Origin: Agelaius tricolor
Lineage: Eukaryota; Chordata; Aves; Passeriformes; Icteridae
Assembly (NCBI GenBank): GCA_023055355.1
Contig: JALJCS010000016.1
Coordinates: 124,001-188,000 of the forward strand
Direction: 5' to 3'
DNA: 64,000 nucleotides
Shown: positions 1 to 13,110 of the stretch, one piece after another
How positions within the stretch are numbered: position 1 is the first letter of the stretch
Layout of the letters: the number at the start of each line of letters is the position of its first letter
Made by a program: the position numbers and the translations under genes
The notes under the pieces: model-generated
Database searches by the model: none
Told to the model about the DNA's origin: nothing
What the model saw: the letters and a program-made list of their open reading frames with translations, nothing else

Positions 1-3000
1 AACAACCTCTACTCCTTTTCGACGTTAGGCATTAGAACAATATGCCATCAATAAGCTTTTTGCAGAAACTTTCAATTATTTTCTGCTACTTGTTTCCACT
101 ATGCTCCCTCCCTCTCACCAGTACAGAAAACAATGTTCAACCCAGAATTATTTTTTTCAATCAAGTTTCATCACATGACTGCATAGATAATACTGGACTT
201 ACAATTTTACTGAAGCTAGCTCTAAATAAAGTAGTAAGTGCACCTTTCCAATCAGTTAGTCATAGTGTTACAAAATCCCCCTCCTAGAAAAAGATTCTTG
301 AATACCTACATGCAGCTACTACCATCAACTGCAATTTAGAGCCAGGCTTTCCTGACAAGACATGACAATGAAAAGGTAACATCAGGTATTGTTGGGCAGC
401 CAGTCTCTCAAGTAACATTGTCTTCAAGCTTTCAAAGGAAACACTGCTCCATTACCAAGGACTGGAAAAAAATAACATCATCATCTCAACTAGCAACTTT
501 TTTATTCTCCCACAATATGGCGTTATTGAGAGTTATGACAAATTCACACAAATGTGTCCTTATGTTTGAAAAGTATCATAGGTGTAATTCAACCAGAACT
601 GGAGTTTAGACACAGCAAAAACTTAACACTGATCATATGCCATACCTTTTGCTCTTTCACTTGTGAAAATGTTGAGTCTGGCTAAACCTGAGACAATTGA
701 AATAGTGTGGAAAATAAATAAAAAGCCACTCTTTTCCTCTCAGACTGATTATAGACAAGCCTGAGGAAGTAGAACTAGCAAACCATCTCTCCAGAAACTG
801 TTGCAAATTAAATAAACAAAAATACTAGAGCAGAAAATTTTAAAAATGGAAAAAGACTCTACGGAAGGCTGCTCATTTCATGACAGGACTACCATGCAGT
901 ATGTTCCAGCACAAAAAGAAAACAGAGCACGGCACACAAAATACAGAAGGCATCAATAGTTAAAAAAAGTGATTTTATCCACCAATGAGGAAAGCTCACT
1001 TCTTGGTCATCATTAAGTAGCAATAATTTCCAAGTAAAACTAATTATTTGAAGGGGCCAGAAATACAAATAACATTTTCTAACCTTTAATTCTCCTACCA
1101 TTTCAAACACAGACCTAGCCAGGGACATTTTTCAACTCTGAGATGACACAGTGGCCCAACACACCATCTAAGTCTGCATCTGGTGGTCAGTTCCACTGTG
1201 CAGGCCTCAAGAGTGACATTATATCACTTCCAGCAAATAAGAACTCTAAGAAGATAAAGTATGTAACCTTGACACATCATACTGAAGAATAACTGGTACA
1301 ATTTGTATCAGTACCAACACTGTTGGTTGAAGCTCAGTTCCACATCACATTCTGCTTACTGAATACCTCACCAGTTTCATTAGCAGGAAAGATGCACACA
1401 GAACCTCCATGTGAACTTCTGAGTCACTAGTTTGAGAGCACTGGCCACAGAGTTCCTGATCGTAGGTCACAATCATGTGAGTCTTCTCTTTGTAAGCATG
1501 TCAGTGCCACAGCAGCACTTCTTTGCTTCCAGCGTTCCCCTACCAACCACATTTCAGAAGGTCATTGTCTTCTTCTTCAAGAAGTGTATGCTCCATTTCC
1601 CCCTGAATGAGGAAACGGAGGGAGACCAGAGGGGCACAGAGCTTAACTCTCTTTCCAGGTGCATATATGACTGTTAGTCTCTGATCTTCATAACACTGTC
1701 TATATACCATACCAATGTATTTTAATTAGGAAAACAAGCCTACCTAAGTTTGTGCTTTAACAACATAGTTAGATTGCCTTAAACATCTCCTTCTCACAAC
1801 CATGAAACAGGCAGGCTATTTGCCCAAAATCACATTCTTCAAAGACATTTTCAACACGTGATTTCCATGCACATGCTCAGACTGTGAGTACAAATTCTTG
1901 AAATGAGGTCATTTTTGTGCACTTTTGAAGTGCCTGGAGCATCAGTAAAATCAATACTGGATACCTTTGTGGTACAACTCTACCAAATATCACAGTGCTA
2001 ATGCAAAAGTTCCTAAAGTTGTCTAGTCAGGGCTAAAAAAAAAAAAAAGCATAAAACATATAATAATAGTTTTGCTCACAAGAAAATAAATGAAAAATTT
2101 GTTCTTGATATGCCAAAGTTGGTATGAAAACCTGCAGCAGTAAAGACCCAGACATATTCCAATACTTCAGTTTTTGGTAGTTACTTAGCTAGATTCACAA
2201 TTCCAGGACAGCTACATTTTGAGCAAGAAAGACCTGTAACATGATCAACCTGTTCCTGTGTTGAAAACTACATTTATTTATGTGGAAAGTAGTTTGTTTC
2301 ACAGGATTTATGACATACAGTAAATAATATAAACCTCCTTAAGTAATAGTTTGTGATAGCATCTTATTCTTCATGTGGCTGCTGTAACAGGAGAATTTGG
2401 CAAAAATCTTAAGAGATGGCAGAAAATATACAAGAGGTCAGAACTCTGACAAATGGAGTTTCAGTGATCACAGTATAACCATCAGTCAGAAGCTGGAAAT
2501 GAGATGGTGAATAATGCTAGCCTGCCATTTAATTCCTACTACAAAAATGACAAATTATGTCACACAATGACTTACAGCATACTAAGCATTCCATTCAGAA
2601 CAACAAAACCTCAATAAAGAAAAACTGTCTCCCTTTCCCTAACTCCCCAATGGATTTGCTCACCCTCAGGGTCCATATTTGTATAATACATCAACTTTTT
2701 TTACCCGCCTTGTCTAGCACCCAACACTGACACAATTTAAAGCGTTATCATCTTTTGCCTGAGAACTCATCCTACAGAAACAAGGCTCATAAAAGAAGAC
2801 TAAGGGACACCAGCACGTTCCAGACAGCAGGTGTCCTATCTAAAGGAAGGTACCAACAATACTTATTTAGAATTCCACTCTTCAAAGATCATAATCACAT
2901 CCCAGGGAAGGGTGGAGGGAAGAGGAGCACAGGAAGGCTTTCACAGTGGTGCAACAATCAACATCCTGGGAAACAAGATCGCCATCAAGAGATACAATGT

Positions 3001-6000
3001 TCAAGATCAGTCCCTTAAAGTCTTCCAAAGCGCGTAAATCCAAAATCACACTTGTTAACTCAGAGGACTTTGCTCATATCAGTATGACACATAGTCAGGT
3101 ACCTTTACAACCATTAAAATTACACCAGTAATTACTATAAAACTATCAGGATTGTAAATTGACTTATTCTATTGAACTATATGTGTTTACTAAAACACAT
3201 TTGACTGCTGATTGGTCTATTTCTAACCCTCCATTCCTCTACCAAAAGCATCATTCTTAATTTCACTTTCAACTCAAATAGCTTTGAAAAATCTAACAAG
3301 CCAAAATAGAAATTTAGTTTTTTGTTACTTGCCCCAGAAAAGAAAAAGCTCTTGCTCAAGCAGGAAAAGGATGTTCAAGCTATCCACCCAGGAGAGGGCC
3401 ATTACGCCTGGCCCAACAAGGATCAGGAGGTCCAGGACCTGTTGCCCTGACAAGGAGGGTGACCAGTCATCAAGTTCTCCTCACAGCTTCTGCACATTTT
3501 CTCAGCTGGCAACCAGATGGAGAATTTACAGGTTACAGATAAGGATAAACCTTTCCATACCTTTTGATAGTAAACAGCGATGACTATCTCTGTCCAGTAC
3601 CACCTCCATGATTCACCAGCATTTGTTCACTATGCTCTGCCTTCAAAGGGGGTCTAGCGAAACCAAACATGCTGGGATCTGGATGACTAGCAGCTGATCC
3701 AGGCATTGTTAAAGACAATTCATTCCAACTGTTGCACATCGTGCCTTCACATCTAGATGCTTCTGTTTGTGATCGTTTAGTCCTTCTTCTAATGCAATTC
3801 CCCAGAAATGTACCAAGGAAAAGATGCATGGCTGCTGTAGCACCACAGCAGAGGAAAAAGTGGTGAGAGCAAAAGGGCAGCACCTTTTTTCTTTTCCCAA
3901 CAGTATCTGCATTAACCACCCAAAAGAATGTACAAGACTATGGCCTGAAAATTTTTTCACTGCTCACTACTGCAACACCACAGGTATGGCATTTTTTTGA
4001 CTAACCATACTATTCATTTTATTGAAAGATGAAGATTCCCATACTCCAGCAGATCATTCATATGTAGAGGCAATCTCAAATATTTTTACTGCAGTTACAA
4101 ATGTAGACTTGGCAGGCATTCTCACAGATGGTTAAGAAGAGAAAACTTGTAAGACAGCCTCAGCTCTTCATCCAGTTCACCTGAACAAGGGCACTAGACA
4201 GCCATGGAAAAAACCCCAACAAAAACTTCTCCTCAAAATAACTCATTCTACCAGCTCTAAACAAATCAAGGAATCACCTCAAAAGATGAAAGAAAGATTT
4301 CTCAGAGAGTTAACAATGGCAAAGTAGAATAAATGTATCACATCAGGAGTGTTATCCTCCAGAAAAGTAGGTGGATATTTAAATGCCTTTCAGTAAGGTT
4401 TGTACAGATGGAGGGCTAGGAAAACAAGTACTAGCCACAGCTAAAAGAACATTCTCATTATCCACACAGGCATTTTCAGTTCAAAGATACAAGAGAGCAA
4501 GAAATAATTGAGTAGCATATGTCAGATTTTTCCCAGTGATTGATGTACTTTTCCTGGCAACATGCAGCTGAACCAAAGACAATACTGATACTCTGTCATT
4601 AAAATCTTTCCCTCTACTACTCCCCATCTCCTTAAAAGTAAATATGAGGTTCCTCTTTGCTCCCTTGCAAACACTACCATAAACCTGTAAAAATTCTCTT
4701 AGCTGCTCTTGCTGATGAGGATACTGCTGCACTTGCCATGTCTGCCAAAAAAGATTGATCATTTGTCCTGGAGAGCTTTCAGATGAGTACCGAGCCCACA
4801 GTCAAGAGGAACGTAATTATCAAACACACAGAAATCTTTTTCAAGATAATTGCCTTGATCATTTAGCACTAGAAACTAAATAGGCCTAAATGCCTGGAAG
4901 CTACAACATCACTGAAGTTATCACTCCTCAAGACCAACTTGATTTCTTGTAAATAAGGGTTATGAAGAAGCAGTCCACAGTACTTAATAGCCGAGAACTG
5001 TTAGTAACATCTGTTTGCTTTGGTTATTTTGGGCTGCTTTCTCCTTACATTATACACAGTACTCCTTCAGAAAGCACCTTCCAAGAAGAAAAATCCTGGT
5101 CTCTGAACCAACAGTTGTTTCTTTCTTCCTTGCCTGCTGTTCATTACCATTCCCAGTGAGTCATAAAAGAAGTATCTGAAGTAAGGCAAAGATGGTGGTA
5201 CTCCACCACTGTCCTTTCTGTACCTCTCTCCACCCACTTCTCAGAAAAAATAGTCCTGAATGTGCATTCCAAGTCACTTCCAGTCCAGACAGCCACTCCC
5301 TGCAACTGCATGAGGTCACACGAAACAGAACAGGATCTGTAGAGAAATACCTCAAGTCCAAACAGGAGCTGATAAAAGCCCAAATAAAGCAGTAAGAGCT
5401 AAGTAGGAGTTACTTCAACTTATAACTAGTGATAATAAAATATTGTCTATGAATACTCCTGGTTTACAATCTAACACGACACTTGCATTGTGTCTGAGAG
5501 AAGCAGAAAACAAACAAAAAAACCCACCACAAAACAACACATGTGAAAAACCAATCCAAACAACCAACCCAAAACCAGTATCTGACCCAATCTCCAAGTG
5601 GAAACATTGATGAAGGATATTATAGTAAAACACCCTGACTTCTAGAAAAGGACCACAAAAATCAGGTCTCAGGCTGCTTCTATTAAGACAAATATACCCT
5701 TACCCTTCTGTGAGAATGAGCTGGCAACAGAACAGAGTATATTTTTGCAGTTTTTTCTGCACTGCCACAGCTTTTCTATTAGATTACTGTGATTTGGAAA
5801 CAGGGAAAAACAAAAAAACAAAACCAAACCAAAACAAAACAAAAAGTAAAGCAATCCAAACAAACAAACAAAAGAACATGGAAAAGAAAATTTGAAGTAT
5901 TAAACAACACTTATTAATAAAGCCATTTTTCTTCAAGAATGAGGCACCTGGCCCACACATAGTAGAGGAATCCCTCTATTCACGATCTTCATTTTAACTC

Positions 6001-9000
6001 CAAATTTCATTTTACTCTTTCACAATCTTGAGCAACTTAGGGAAGCAGAGTGTAACTTTCTCCAACTAGCAAGAATTAATTCCTGTTTCACAAGACTGTT
6101 GCACATTATTAACTGAAATAAAAAACTACTAAATAACAATAGAAAAACAGTGACAGTCAAAAAAGACCAATCAAACAACTCTAATAATGCTTCTGATGTA
6201 TGCTCATTAGCAGACAGGTCTTGCAAACAGCTATAAATTGCCATAAATAGAGTACAGAAGTGCCCGAAGTTACACTGCACATGGGCCATCACATCAAACA
6301 GATCAGAAATTCAAACTTTTCTAAATTTTTTACTTCAGTACTAAATTAGGTGCTAGCCAATTATAATCTTACTGTCTTCTAACATCTAAAAAAACCCACT
6401 TTGCTTCTAGATTCCATCCGTTGCTCGGTTAAAGGGCTAGCAAGCCTCTAACAATGCTAATACAATGCTAATCAGCATGTTGTTAACCACATGATTTTAC
6501 TTGTCTTTATGTTGTAGAAGAAAAAATAAATACAAACTACAGTGTTTGAATGCAATACTATACTGTAATAATATAGCATGATTACAGGGAAGAGGAGAGG
6601 AGTCACCAACTGCTGCTCTTCAGCTGCCTCCCACCCTGCCTTGGCTACCATCACCTTTACAACATTCACCTTTCCAGCTTCTGAGCGTGACACAGAGTAC
6701 ACCAGCTACCTTCCTTGGCTCTTAGGTCCTCCTCTTCTCCTTAGAGATATAATTTCCAATCTGACATTCTCTCACCACGAAGAAAGATTATTAGCCCTCT
6801 CACAGCTCAGAGGGACTGTAATCAATAGAACAAGAAAAAGGCCACAGTATCTAATTCAGATGCTACGTCTCAGTTACACTACTGGCAAAGAACTCAAATA
6901 TAGAAAATCTCAGATCAAGGGCATTAATTTCAAACACACTGATCTCTTATAGTTCTTGTTTAATTGCTTCTGCTAAATAAACTCCTTACCAACAAAGCAG
7001 CCAAGAGCCCTCTTCTAGACTGCACTAGTAGCAATAAATAAAACTCGAAGGGCAATTTACAAAATAACTTCTCAGGAAGGAAAAAAAAAATCCTGGAAAT
7101 AGACAGTGAACTCAAGCCTTTGCTCTCCCTTGTGTATCTTAATTATTAAACTCAGAAGTCTGCTCCCCCCTCCTGGAGCAGATTTAATCTTTAACTCCTA
7201 TGTTAAGTGATACGGCCTTCTCTATAGGAATCAGGAACTCCCACTCACATATACATGAATAGACTGTATGCCACTAAGCAAACATGAGTTATGGGTTGGA
7301 TAAGGGTTGAGGCTCTCCAAGCAGACCTTCCACTTCAAAAATATGTGCTCCTACTGCCAAGGTGGATACAAGGAAGGCTGTACACTTGCCTTTAGAGCAG
7401 CACAGCTGTTTCTTCATTCTTTACAAAACATACTGGCTACCGCTAGGCATTATTTGAAACATCTCAATGCTCACCCTGAGACAAGAGTGAACACTTCTTT
7501 TTTATGACGAGGTGTGGCAAAAATCAAATGCCCAGCTGCTCAACCTCATCAACATCAAGACAACACTCAGAAGCACAGACAAGATCACTAAGAACTTCGG
7601 AGTCAAAGCTGATTTATTTAAAGAGTAAGTACCCATGATTAAGCAAGAGCTAGACGAAAATATTAAAGCTGTTATTGTAAAATGTATTTTTGCCTGAGGT
7701 GGTTTTTGGTTTTTTTGCAGACCTGAGCATGGAATTCAAGTGGGAATCAGCACCTCCTCTAGCATTTACTCCGAGGTTGAATGCAGGAAGAACCTACAAG
7801 TGAAGGATCTGGGGCTCCTTCAAGCTTGGACAATTACTACAGTGCAACTCATCTCTTCCTGTTTGCCCCGTATTTGCTGCTAGACTTTGGATTCAAAGGG
7901 AAGGAGTTATTTTGAAACACAGTCAGATCTTGCTTTCTACTTCAAACTTCATTCAAGTCTGTATGGAAGGAAAATTATTATCTACTAGTAACTAAGCAGT
8001 CTCTGCGAACTTACAACAGTGATAACTCTCATAAAGCTCCTAAAGGACTACAGCATAAACTGCGTGCTCCCTGTCCCTTCAAAAATATACTATAAATTCT
8101 TGGTAAAATTAAAGTCCTGGAATTCAATCCTTTATATTCCGCCAGCAGAACTGAGTTTGAACTTGTACAAACTCAGTACTTCCTCCTCAGTAAAATCACT
8201 ACAGCTGAACATGCCTGCCTTGCTAAGGAAGAATGACACAGATTTATACAAAATTCATCACCCAGTCAGGGAAAATAAGAATAAAAGTTATTTCAATATT
8301 TTAAACAAAAATCAGGAAAAATCTAATTCAGCAAGATTGAGTGAAAGGTAACACTCAGGAAAACACAACAGACTATATAAATAAAAGATGAGAAACAAAT
8401 GTCAGCAGCACAACTTCAAGGTGACAACTCAGCAAAACTCTACTATACATGAAAAAGCAGATACCATGCAATAATGTATGATACTACCAAATCCGTTGGA
8501 GTATACAAAATAATCATTGCACTTTTGTAAGTATGCCCACTAAGGCCCTGTTGGAAAAGTTTTCTCTCTTTTGGCAGTGAACTTCCAGAAAGATACTGAG
8601 TGCCCAGAAAGCAGTCTGAGCAACCCAGGGAAAAGTACTACAGATCTATTAAATAGATGGATGCATGGAGAAATATGCAAGAATCGAGGTCTCAGTGTGC
8701 AAGGAATATACACTGTTACAATTTAAATTTGTAAAAGGTTTCAGTTAAGAGGAAGGGAGTAACTGTTTTTCATGTGCACTGCTAAGCCAGGAGGCAATAT
8801 TGCACCAGACATATACAAGTTAGACAACGCTTTTGGGTTTAGAATTAAGAGTTAGACAGGGTTAAGGGACAACGGACTTTTTATCTTGGTATCTAATAAG
8901 GATTTTTATGGTGCAATAATTCACCAAGGTGGACTAGACCAAAATGTACACACACAGTAGATCATGTATACAATTTTACGGACTTTGTAAATTAGTATAT

Positions 9001-9594
9001 TTAAAAATTATGCTCCACTGAGAGGTTTAAATGAACAGTGTGACATTTTCTTATCTTCAAGTATTTTCCCCCAGATGGACTTAATTTTAGTTTACAGGAC
9101 ATGTTTTAGAGGGAGTCTTGTTTTTTCAAGATATCATAAGATTTTTTGGCCTCCAAGTGCAAGGCCTTCAGGATGTTTGGTCTTCTGGCTTAATAGAATA
9201 CCAGAATAGAATATGCTAAGATATTAGATTTAAAGAATTACAAGTATGCATGTTAAGAGTATTGAGAATATGTAAGTGGTATGTATATAAAAAGAAAAGG
9301 TAAAAAATCATCATAGCATTAGGAGAACCCATCCAGTGCTAGGAATAACAGAACAGCTACAGAGCCCTTGTCATGAACTCTTTGAGAACCTTAGAAATAC
9401 ACATCAGAGGTCGGTTGGTTTTTTTGGGGAGGAAGGGAGTTTCTTTGATTTTTTTGATTGGTTGTTCTTTCTAGCAAAACTATATAGCCACTAAGAAACC
9501 AAGACAAGAGGTAAGATGCATCCAAATTATTCCCCATACCAAAGGTCACATCTTCTTTTACAGCACCAGCAGTTTCAAAATCAATTATTCTCAC
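1..9594 (-). other. IQGAP1: IQGAP1 intron 2 (partial, runs off the left edge)
   Basis: After the exon 2 donor at 9594 I found no sequence encoding the next IQGAP1 residues (the start of the CH domain), so these 9.6 kb are read as intron 2. The DNA is AT-rich with short A/T runs, for example a CAAA-rich simple repeat at about 5808-5880 and an A-run at 2035-2048. Open frames here are short and unlike known proteins, including a 124-codon one at 6578-6952 on the plus strand, and none has convincing support. No CR1 or LTR copy was recognised in this stretch, although diverged repeats could be missed by eye. Confidence 0.75.
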
Positions 9595-11535
9595 CTCTTT
9601 GCTTCCTCCAAATGACAAAGGTATTCATAGGCTACATTCTGGCGTCGCCTTTCATCCATTTCCTCTGCTGTTAACCTCTCATTATCCAAGACGGCTGAAA
9701 ATAAACAAAACACAGCCCTCAGATGGTTGAAGATTGAATGTAATGGAACAGGCACATCAAAAATCAGATCCAACCTCTCCCACAGAAATTCATCACAGTT
9801 GGTTTTTTTTTAATTCAGAAAACTAAGGATATAATGACTTTGATCTAATGTTCTTTACTAGCAAGAGAAAACTCTCCATTTCCTTATCCTTGTCACATAA
9901 ATTTGCCAGATTCCTTCTTCCCGATTTCTCAAATTGACTGCATCCCTCTGACAATTTCTTAGAAACAATCCTTTATTTTCTTATTTTCTTCTAGCTTTGC
10001 CTTTGTCTTCCTCAAAAGCACATCAGTGACCACTTGTCTCCTCACCTATCCTCCAATTTTGATGCAAAAGATTAAGGAAGGACACAAATACATATTCACA
10101 TCATATAATCCCTTCTATATCTTTATATCCACCTCTAAAACAAGGTGGAAATGCTACTCACATTCCCTATATGGAAGGGAATCATTCAGATTCCCAACCT
10201 GCATGCCATCTTCAGATCATGCTGAAGATATACATAGGGGTAATATGCCTAAATCTTCTAGATTCTGTGTGTTCAAAGCCTCAGTGAAAATGTCTTCTCT
10301 TCCCATACTTACATCTCATGTCAAAAAAAGAAGAAAAACCTACAGATTTTAGGTTTTATGAACCAATTTGACAAATAGGAAATATCTCATACTGTTATTA
10401 AGCAAAGGTTAGCTTATACCTAAAATAACTTCAACAACAATCTGCAGTGCACTTGTGAGACCCCAGCAGGAACACTGCATCCAGGTCTGGCATCCTCAGC
10501 ACAAAACCTGCTACAGCACATCCAGAGGGCAACAAAGATGCTCTGGGGGCTGGAACCCCTCTCCCAAAACGGCAGGCAGAGACAGCAGGGGTTGCTCAGC
10601 ATGGAGAAGGCTCCGGGGATACTTCGCTGTGGCCTTTCAGTACTTAAAAGTACTGAAAAGGAGGCTTATAAAAGGAAGACAGCAATACTGATGGGACAAG
10701 GGGGAACCGTTTTAAACTAGAAGTGGAGAGATTTAGACCAGATGATAGGGAGAAATTCTTGAACCAAGAAGATAGTGAGGCATTGGCACGGGCTGCTCAG
10801 AGCTGTGGCGACCCCATCCCTGGAAGTGTTAAAAGACCAGGTCCGACTGACAGCCGCCTACAACATCGCCCCTCCACAGCACCACGTTTTCCTCCACCGT
10901 TGATCATTTTTGACGCAGTATCGTAGCACAGGCGAGCCCACGCGTCGGACGCCAAGATCCTCCCTCTCCACCGCAAGCTCACGACAAGGCAGTCGTGGGA
11001 CAAGGCAAGTCCGATGGGAGCGGTGTTTCGCCCGGCAAATGGGGTGTGGTCGCCAAAATCGGCGGGAAGGCGGAAGGCAGGGCCGCCCCCGCCCCGCCCG
11101 CGGCGGACATCTTGGGCGAGGCGCAGGGCTCGCCCGCGGCAGACGACGGCGACACAGCCGTGGGACGCCCCGTCGCTGCTCATCCACTGCCTTCTCTCAG
11201 CACTCCTCTCTAGCACTCAGGAGGACCGTCGAGCTCTGACGAGCTCCCGCGCGGCACACCGCCCCTCTCGCGGGAGGCGCAGCTCGGGGGCCCGCGAGGA
11301 GAGCCGGCGGGGCGCACCGCGCCCGCGGGGCAGTCCCGGAGCCCGGACCCCGCGGCTGCCCCCATGCCTGCGGTGACCAAGCCTCTCCTTCCAGTGCTGG
11401 ACGCTGGAAGGCACGGACAGGTCGGGCTGGGCGTCGCTTGGCGGCCACGCGGATTCCCAGACCCCCGGGGTCCCGGTACTCACAGCCATAGTGGGGCCGG
11501 GACACGGCCAGCCCGTCCACGTCCTCCGCCGCCAT
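9595..11535 (-). CDS. IQGAP1: IQGAP1, coding exons 1 and 2 (5' part only)
   Basis: IQGAP1 is a large cytoplasmic scaffold that binds actin, Cdc42/Rac1, calmodulin and many signalling proteins. Two coding exons are seen. Exon 1 (11535-11484) starts with an ATG in a strong Kozak context (GCC before it, G after it) and encodes MAAEDVDGLAVSRPHYG plus one base, then a GTGAGT donor. Exon 2 (9694-9595) follows a TTTTCAG acceptor. Its first two bases complete a Ser codon, and it encodes VLDNERLTAEEMDERRRQN and on to HLEEAKR, ending at a GTGAGA donor. The splice phases agree. This matches the IQGAP1 N-terminus just before the calponin-homology domain almost residue for residue; the match in exon 2 favours IQGAP1 over IQGAP2 or IQGAP3. 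The remaining exons (CH, IQ and GAP-related domains) must lie left of the window. Start and family are confident; completeness cannot be judged. Confidence 0.94.
10441..10855 (+). mobile_element. CR1 LINE fragment, 3' part, in IQGAP1 intron 1
   Basis: The stretch reads like the conserved 3' portion of avian CR1 elements: a segment on gamma-type phrases such as TGTGAGACCCCAGCAGGAAC, then GGAGAAGGCTCCGGGG, then CTGGAAGTGTTAAAAGACCAGG. It is antisense to IQGAP1. It is truncated before the usual 8-bp terminal repeat and abuts the CpG-rich DNA around IQGAP1 exon 1. The open frames across it are shadows of the element. Confidence 0.85.
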
Positions 11536-11775
11536 GGCGCTGCGCTGGGCCGGGGCTAGCGGGAGCAGGGCGCGGCTGTTCCTCTTCCTGCCGCACCGGG
11601 TGTGGCGGGGGAGGAGTCGCCCCTCCGCGCTCTCTCTCCCTCTCCCCGCCCTGGCCGCACCCTAGACGCCCCCGCCACCTTCGGCCGCCGCTGGAGAGAA
11701 ACGACGAGTTGCGCAGTCCCCCTCCGGCCGGACCCAGCCCCCAGCCTAGCTCGGCCCATCCCGTAAACCTGAAGG
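10920..11775. promoter_or_regulatory. IQGAP1: CpG island over IQGAP1 exon 1 and promoter
   Basis: The base composition rises sharply to GC-rich with frequent CG dinucleotides, and the island covers the first coding exon (11484-11535) and the sequence on either side. A transcription start upstream of the ATG (above 11535, minus strand) is inferred. No TATA box was seen, as expected for a housekeeping CpG-island promoter. Long open frames on both strands here result from the lack of stop codons in GC-rich DNA. Confidence 0.8.
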
Positions 11776-12669
11776 ACCCGGCTTGGCCGCCTTGTCCCTC
11801 CCTCTCACAGGGCCAGCGCCCTAGCCCTGAATCTTCCTGTTAGGCTCATTCCTAACACCCAGCTAAGCTCTCAAACTCCGCCAGCATATGCGGGACAACC
11901 CAGGTCAAACTGGTCATGACCCACGTCTTACCTTCTCAGCCCTCCCAGCCCAGCCATGTGCGCCCAGCCCATGTGAGCCCCACTGTGTGCAGTGCAGCCT
12001 CATCAGCTCAGCCTCCACGGCCCGGCTGCCTCCCACATGCTGCTTTGCCTAAGCCCTCTTGTCCTGCCAGGTTCCCCAGCTGCATTGCCCTTCACAGTAA
12101 CAAAACGTGGCCTTGCTGGAAGCAGCCATACCTTTCCATCTAAACATCTCTACTGACCAAACCGTGGTAACTCACCTGAAATGTCAGCCACAAGTGGAAG
12201 CAGAGTGCCCAAACACCAATAGCAATATCCAGAAGCACTGCCACAGGAGAATCATGCCCGGAAAATTTCCTTCCCCTCAGTACATATTACTGTTGATTTG
12301 TCTATTTCTTGTTCAAGGGTCAGAGCACTGAGAATGCCAGCCACCGTGTATCCATTTTAATTAGTTCCATGAATTTCAGTGCCAGGGCATACATTTACTA
12401 CCTAAGCCCATATTAAGTAATTTAGAAGACCAATAGCCTCTGTTAAGAAAAGCATCACCAGCAGTTAAGGGAGTCATCTTTCCAGCTGTGGATCCAGTTT
12501 CAGCTTCCCCAGTACAAGGAAGACATGGACATAATGGAACAAGTACAGTGAAATTGATTAAGGGCTTGGAGCATCTGACATATGAGGAGAGCACAAGAGA
12601 ACATGCCAAGAATCAGTGGGCAATGGACTGAAAAACATTAAAAGTCCCATTTCAACAAAATAAAAAATA

Positions 12670-12849
12670 TTTGTATTCTGAAGGTGATCCAACACTGGAA
12701 CAAGTTACCTGGAGAAGTTGTGGAGTCTCTGCCCTTGGAGATAACTAGGCATAGTCCTGGACAAACCCACTCGAGTTCACCTGGTATTGAGGAAACAAGG
12801 TGGGACTAGAGACTTCTAGAGGTCACTTCCAAACTCAATGATTCCATGA
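12670..12849 (+). mobile_element. CR1 LINE 3' end
   Basis: This is typical CR1 3'-end sequence: AACACTGGAACAAGTTACCT, then TGGAGAAGTTGTGGAGTCTC, then a GACTAGA..TTCTAGAGGTC segment, ending at ATTCCATGA, which matches the usual CR1 terminal repeat unit. It is severely 5'-truncated, as is normal for CR1. Confidence 0.9.
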
Positions 12850-12899
12850 GCCCATCAAAAAGTACATTTCCTTACTATATATACTTAGGCAACAAGCAA

Positions 12900-13110
12900 T
12901 AGGACAAGAAGACACAGTCTAAAGCTGTGCCAGGGCAGGTTTCTTCACAGGAAGGGTGGTTAGAGACTGGAATGGGCTGCCAAGGAACGTGGTAGAGACA
13001 TCATCCCTGGAAGTGTTAGAAGAAAGACTGGACATGGCACTTAGTGCCTCGGTATAGTTAATGAGGTGGTGTTCGATCATTGGTTGGACTCAACAATCTT
13101 AGAGAACCTA
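12900..13110 (+). mobile_element. CR1 LINE 3' fragment
   Basis: This is a second CR1-like tail immediately after the first, in the same orientation. It contains CAGGTTTCTTCACAGGAAGG, GAATGGGCTGCCAAGGAACG and a final GGTTGGACTCAACAATCTTAG. It is more diverged than the first, so it may be a different subfamily or the result of an independent insertion. Confidence 0.82.

Noticed and set aside
6578..6952. 124-codon plus-strand frame in IQGAP1 intron 2
   Set aside because: No recognised similarity or flanking gene signals; consistent with chance in a long intron.
10797..11843. Open frames of 100-159 codons in the IQGAP1 CpG island
   Set aside because: Pro/Arg/Gly-rich frames present on both strands at once, as expected from GC-rich DNA; only the 52-nt exon 1 matches a protein.
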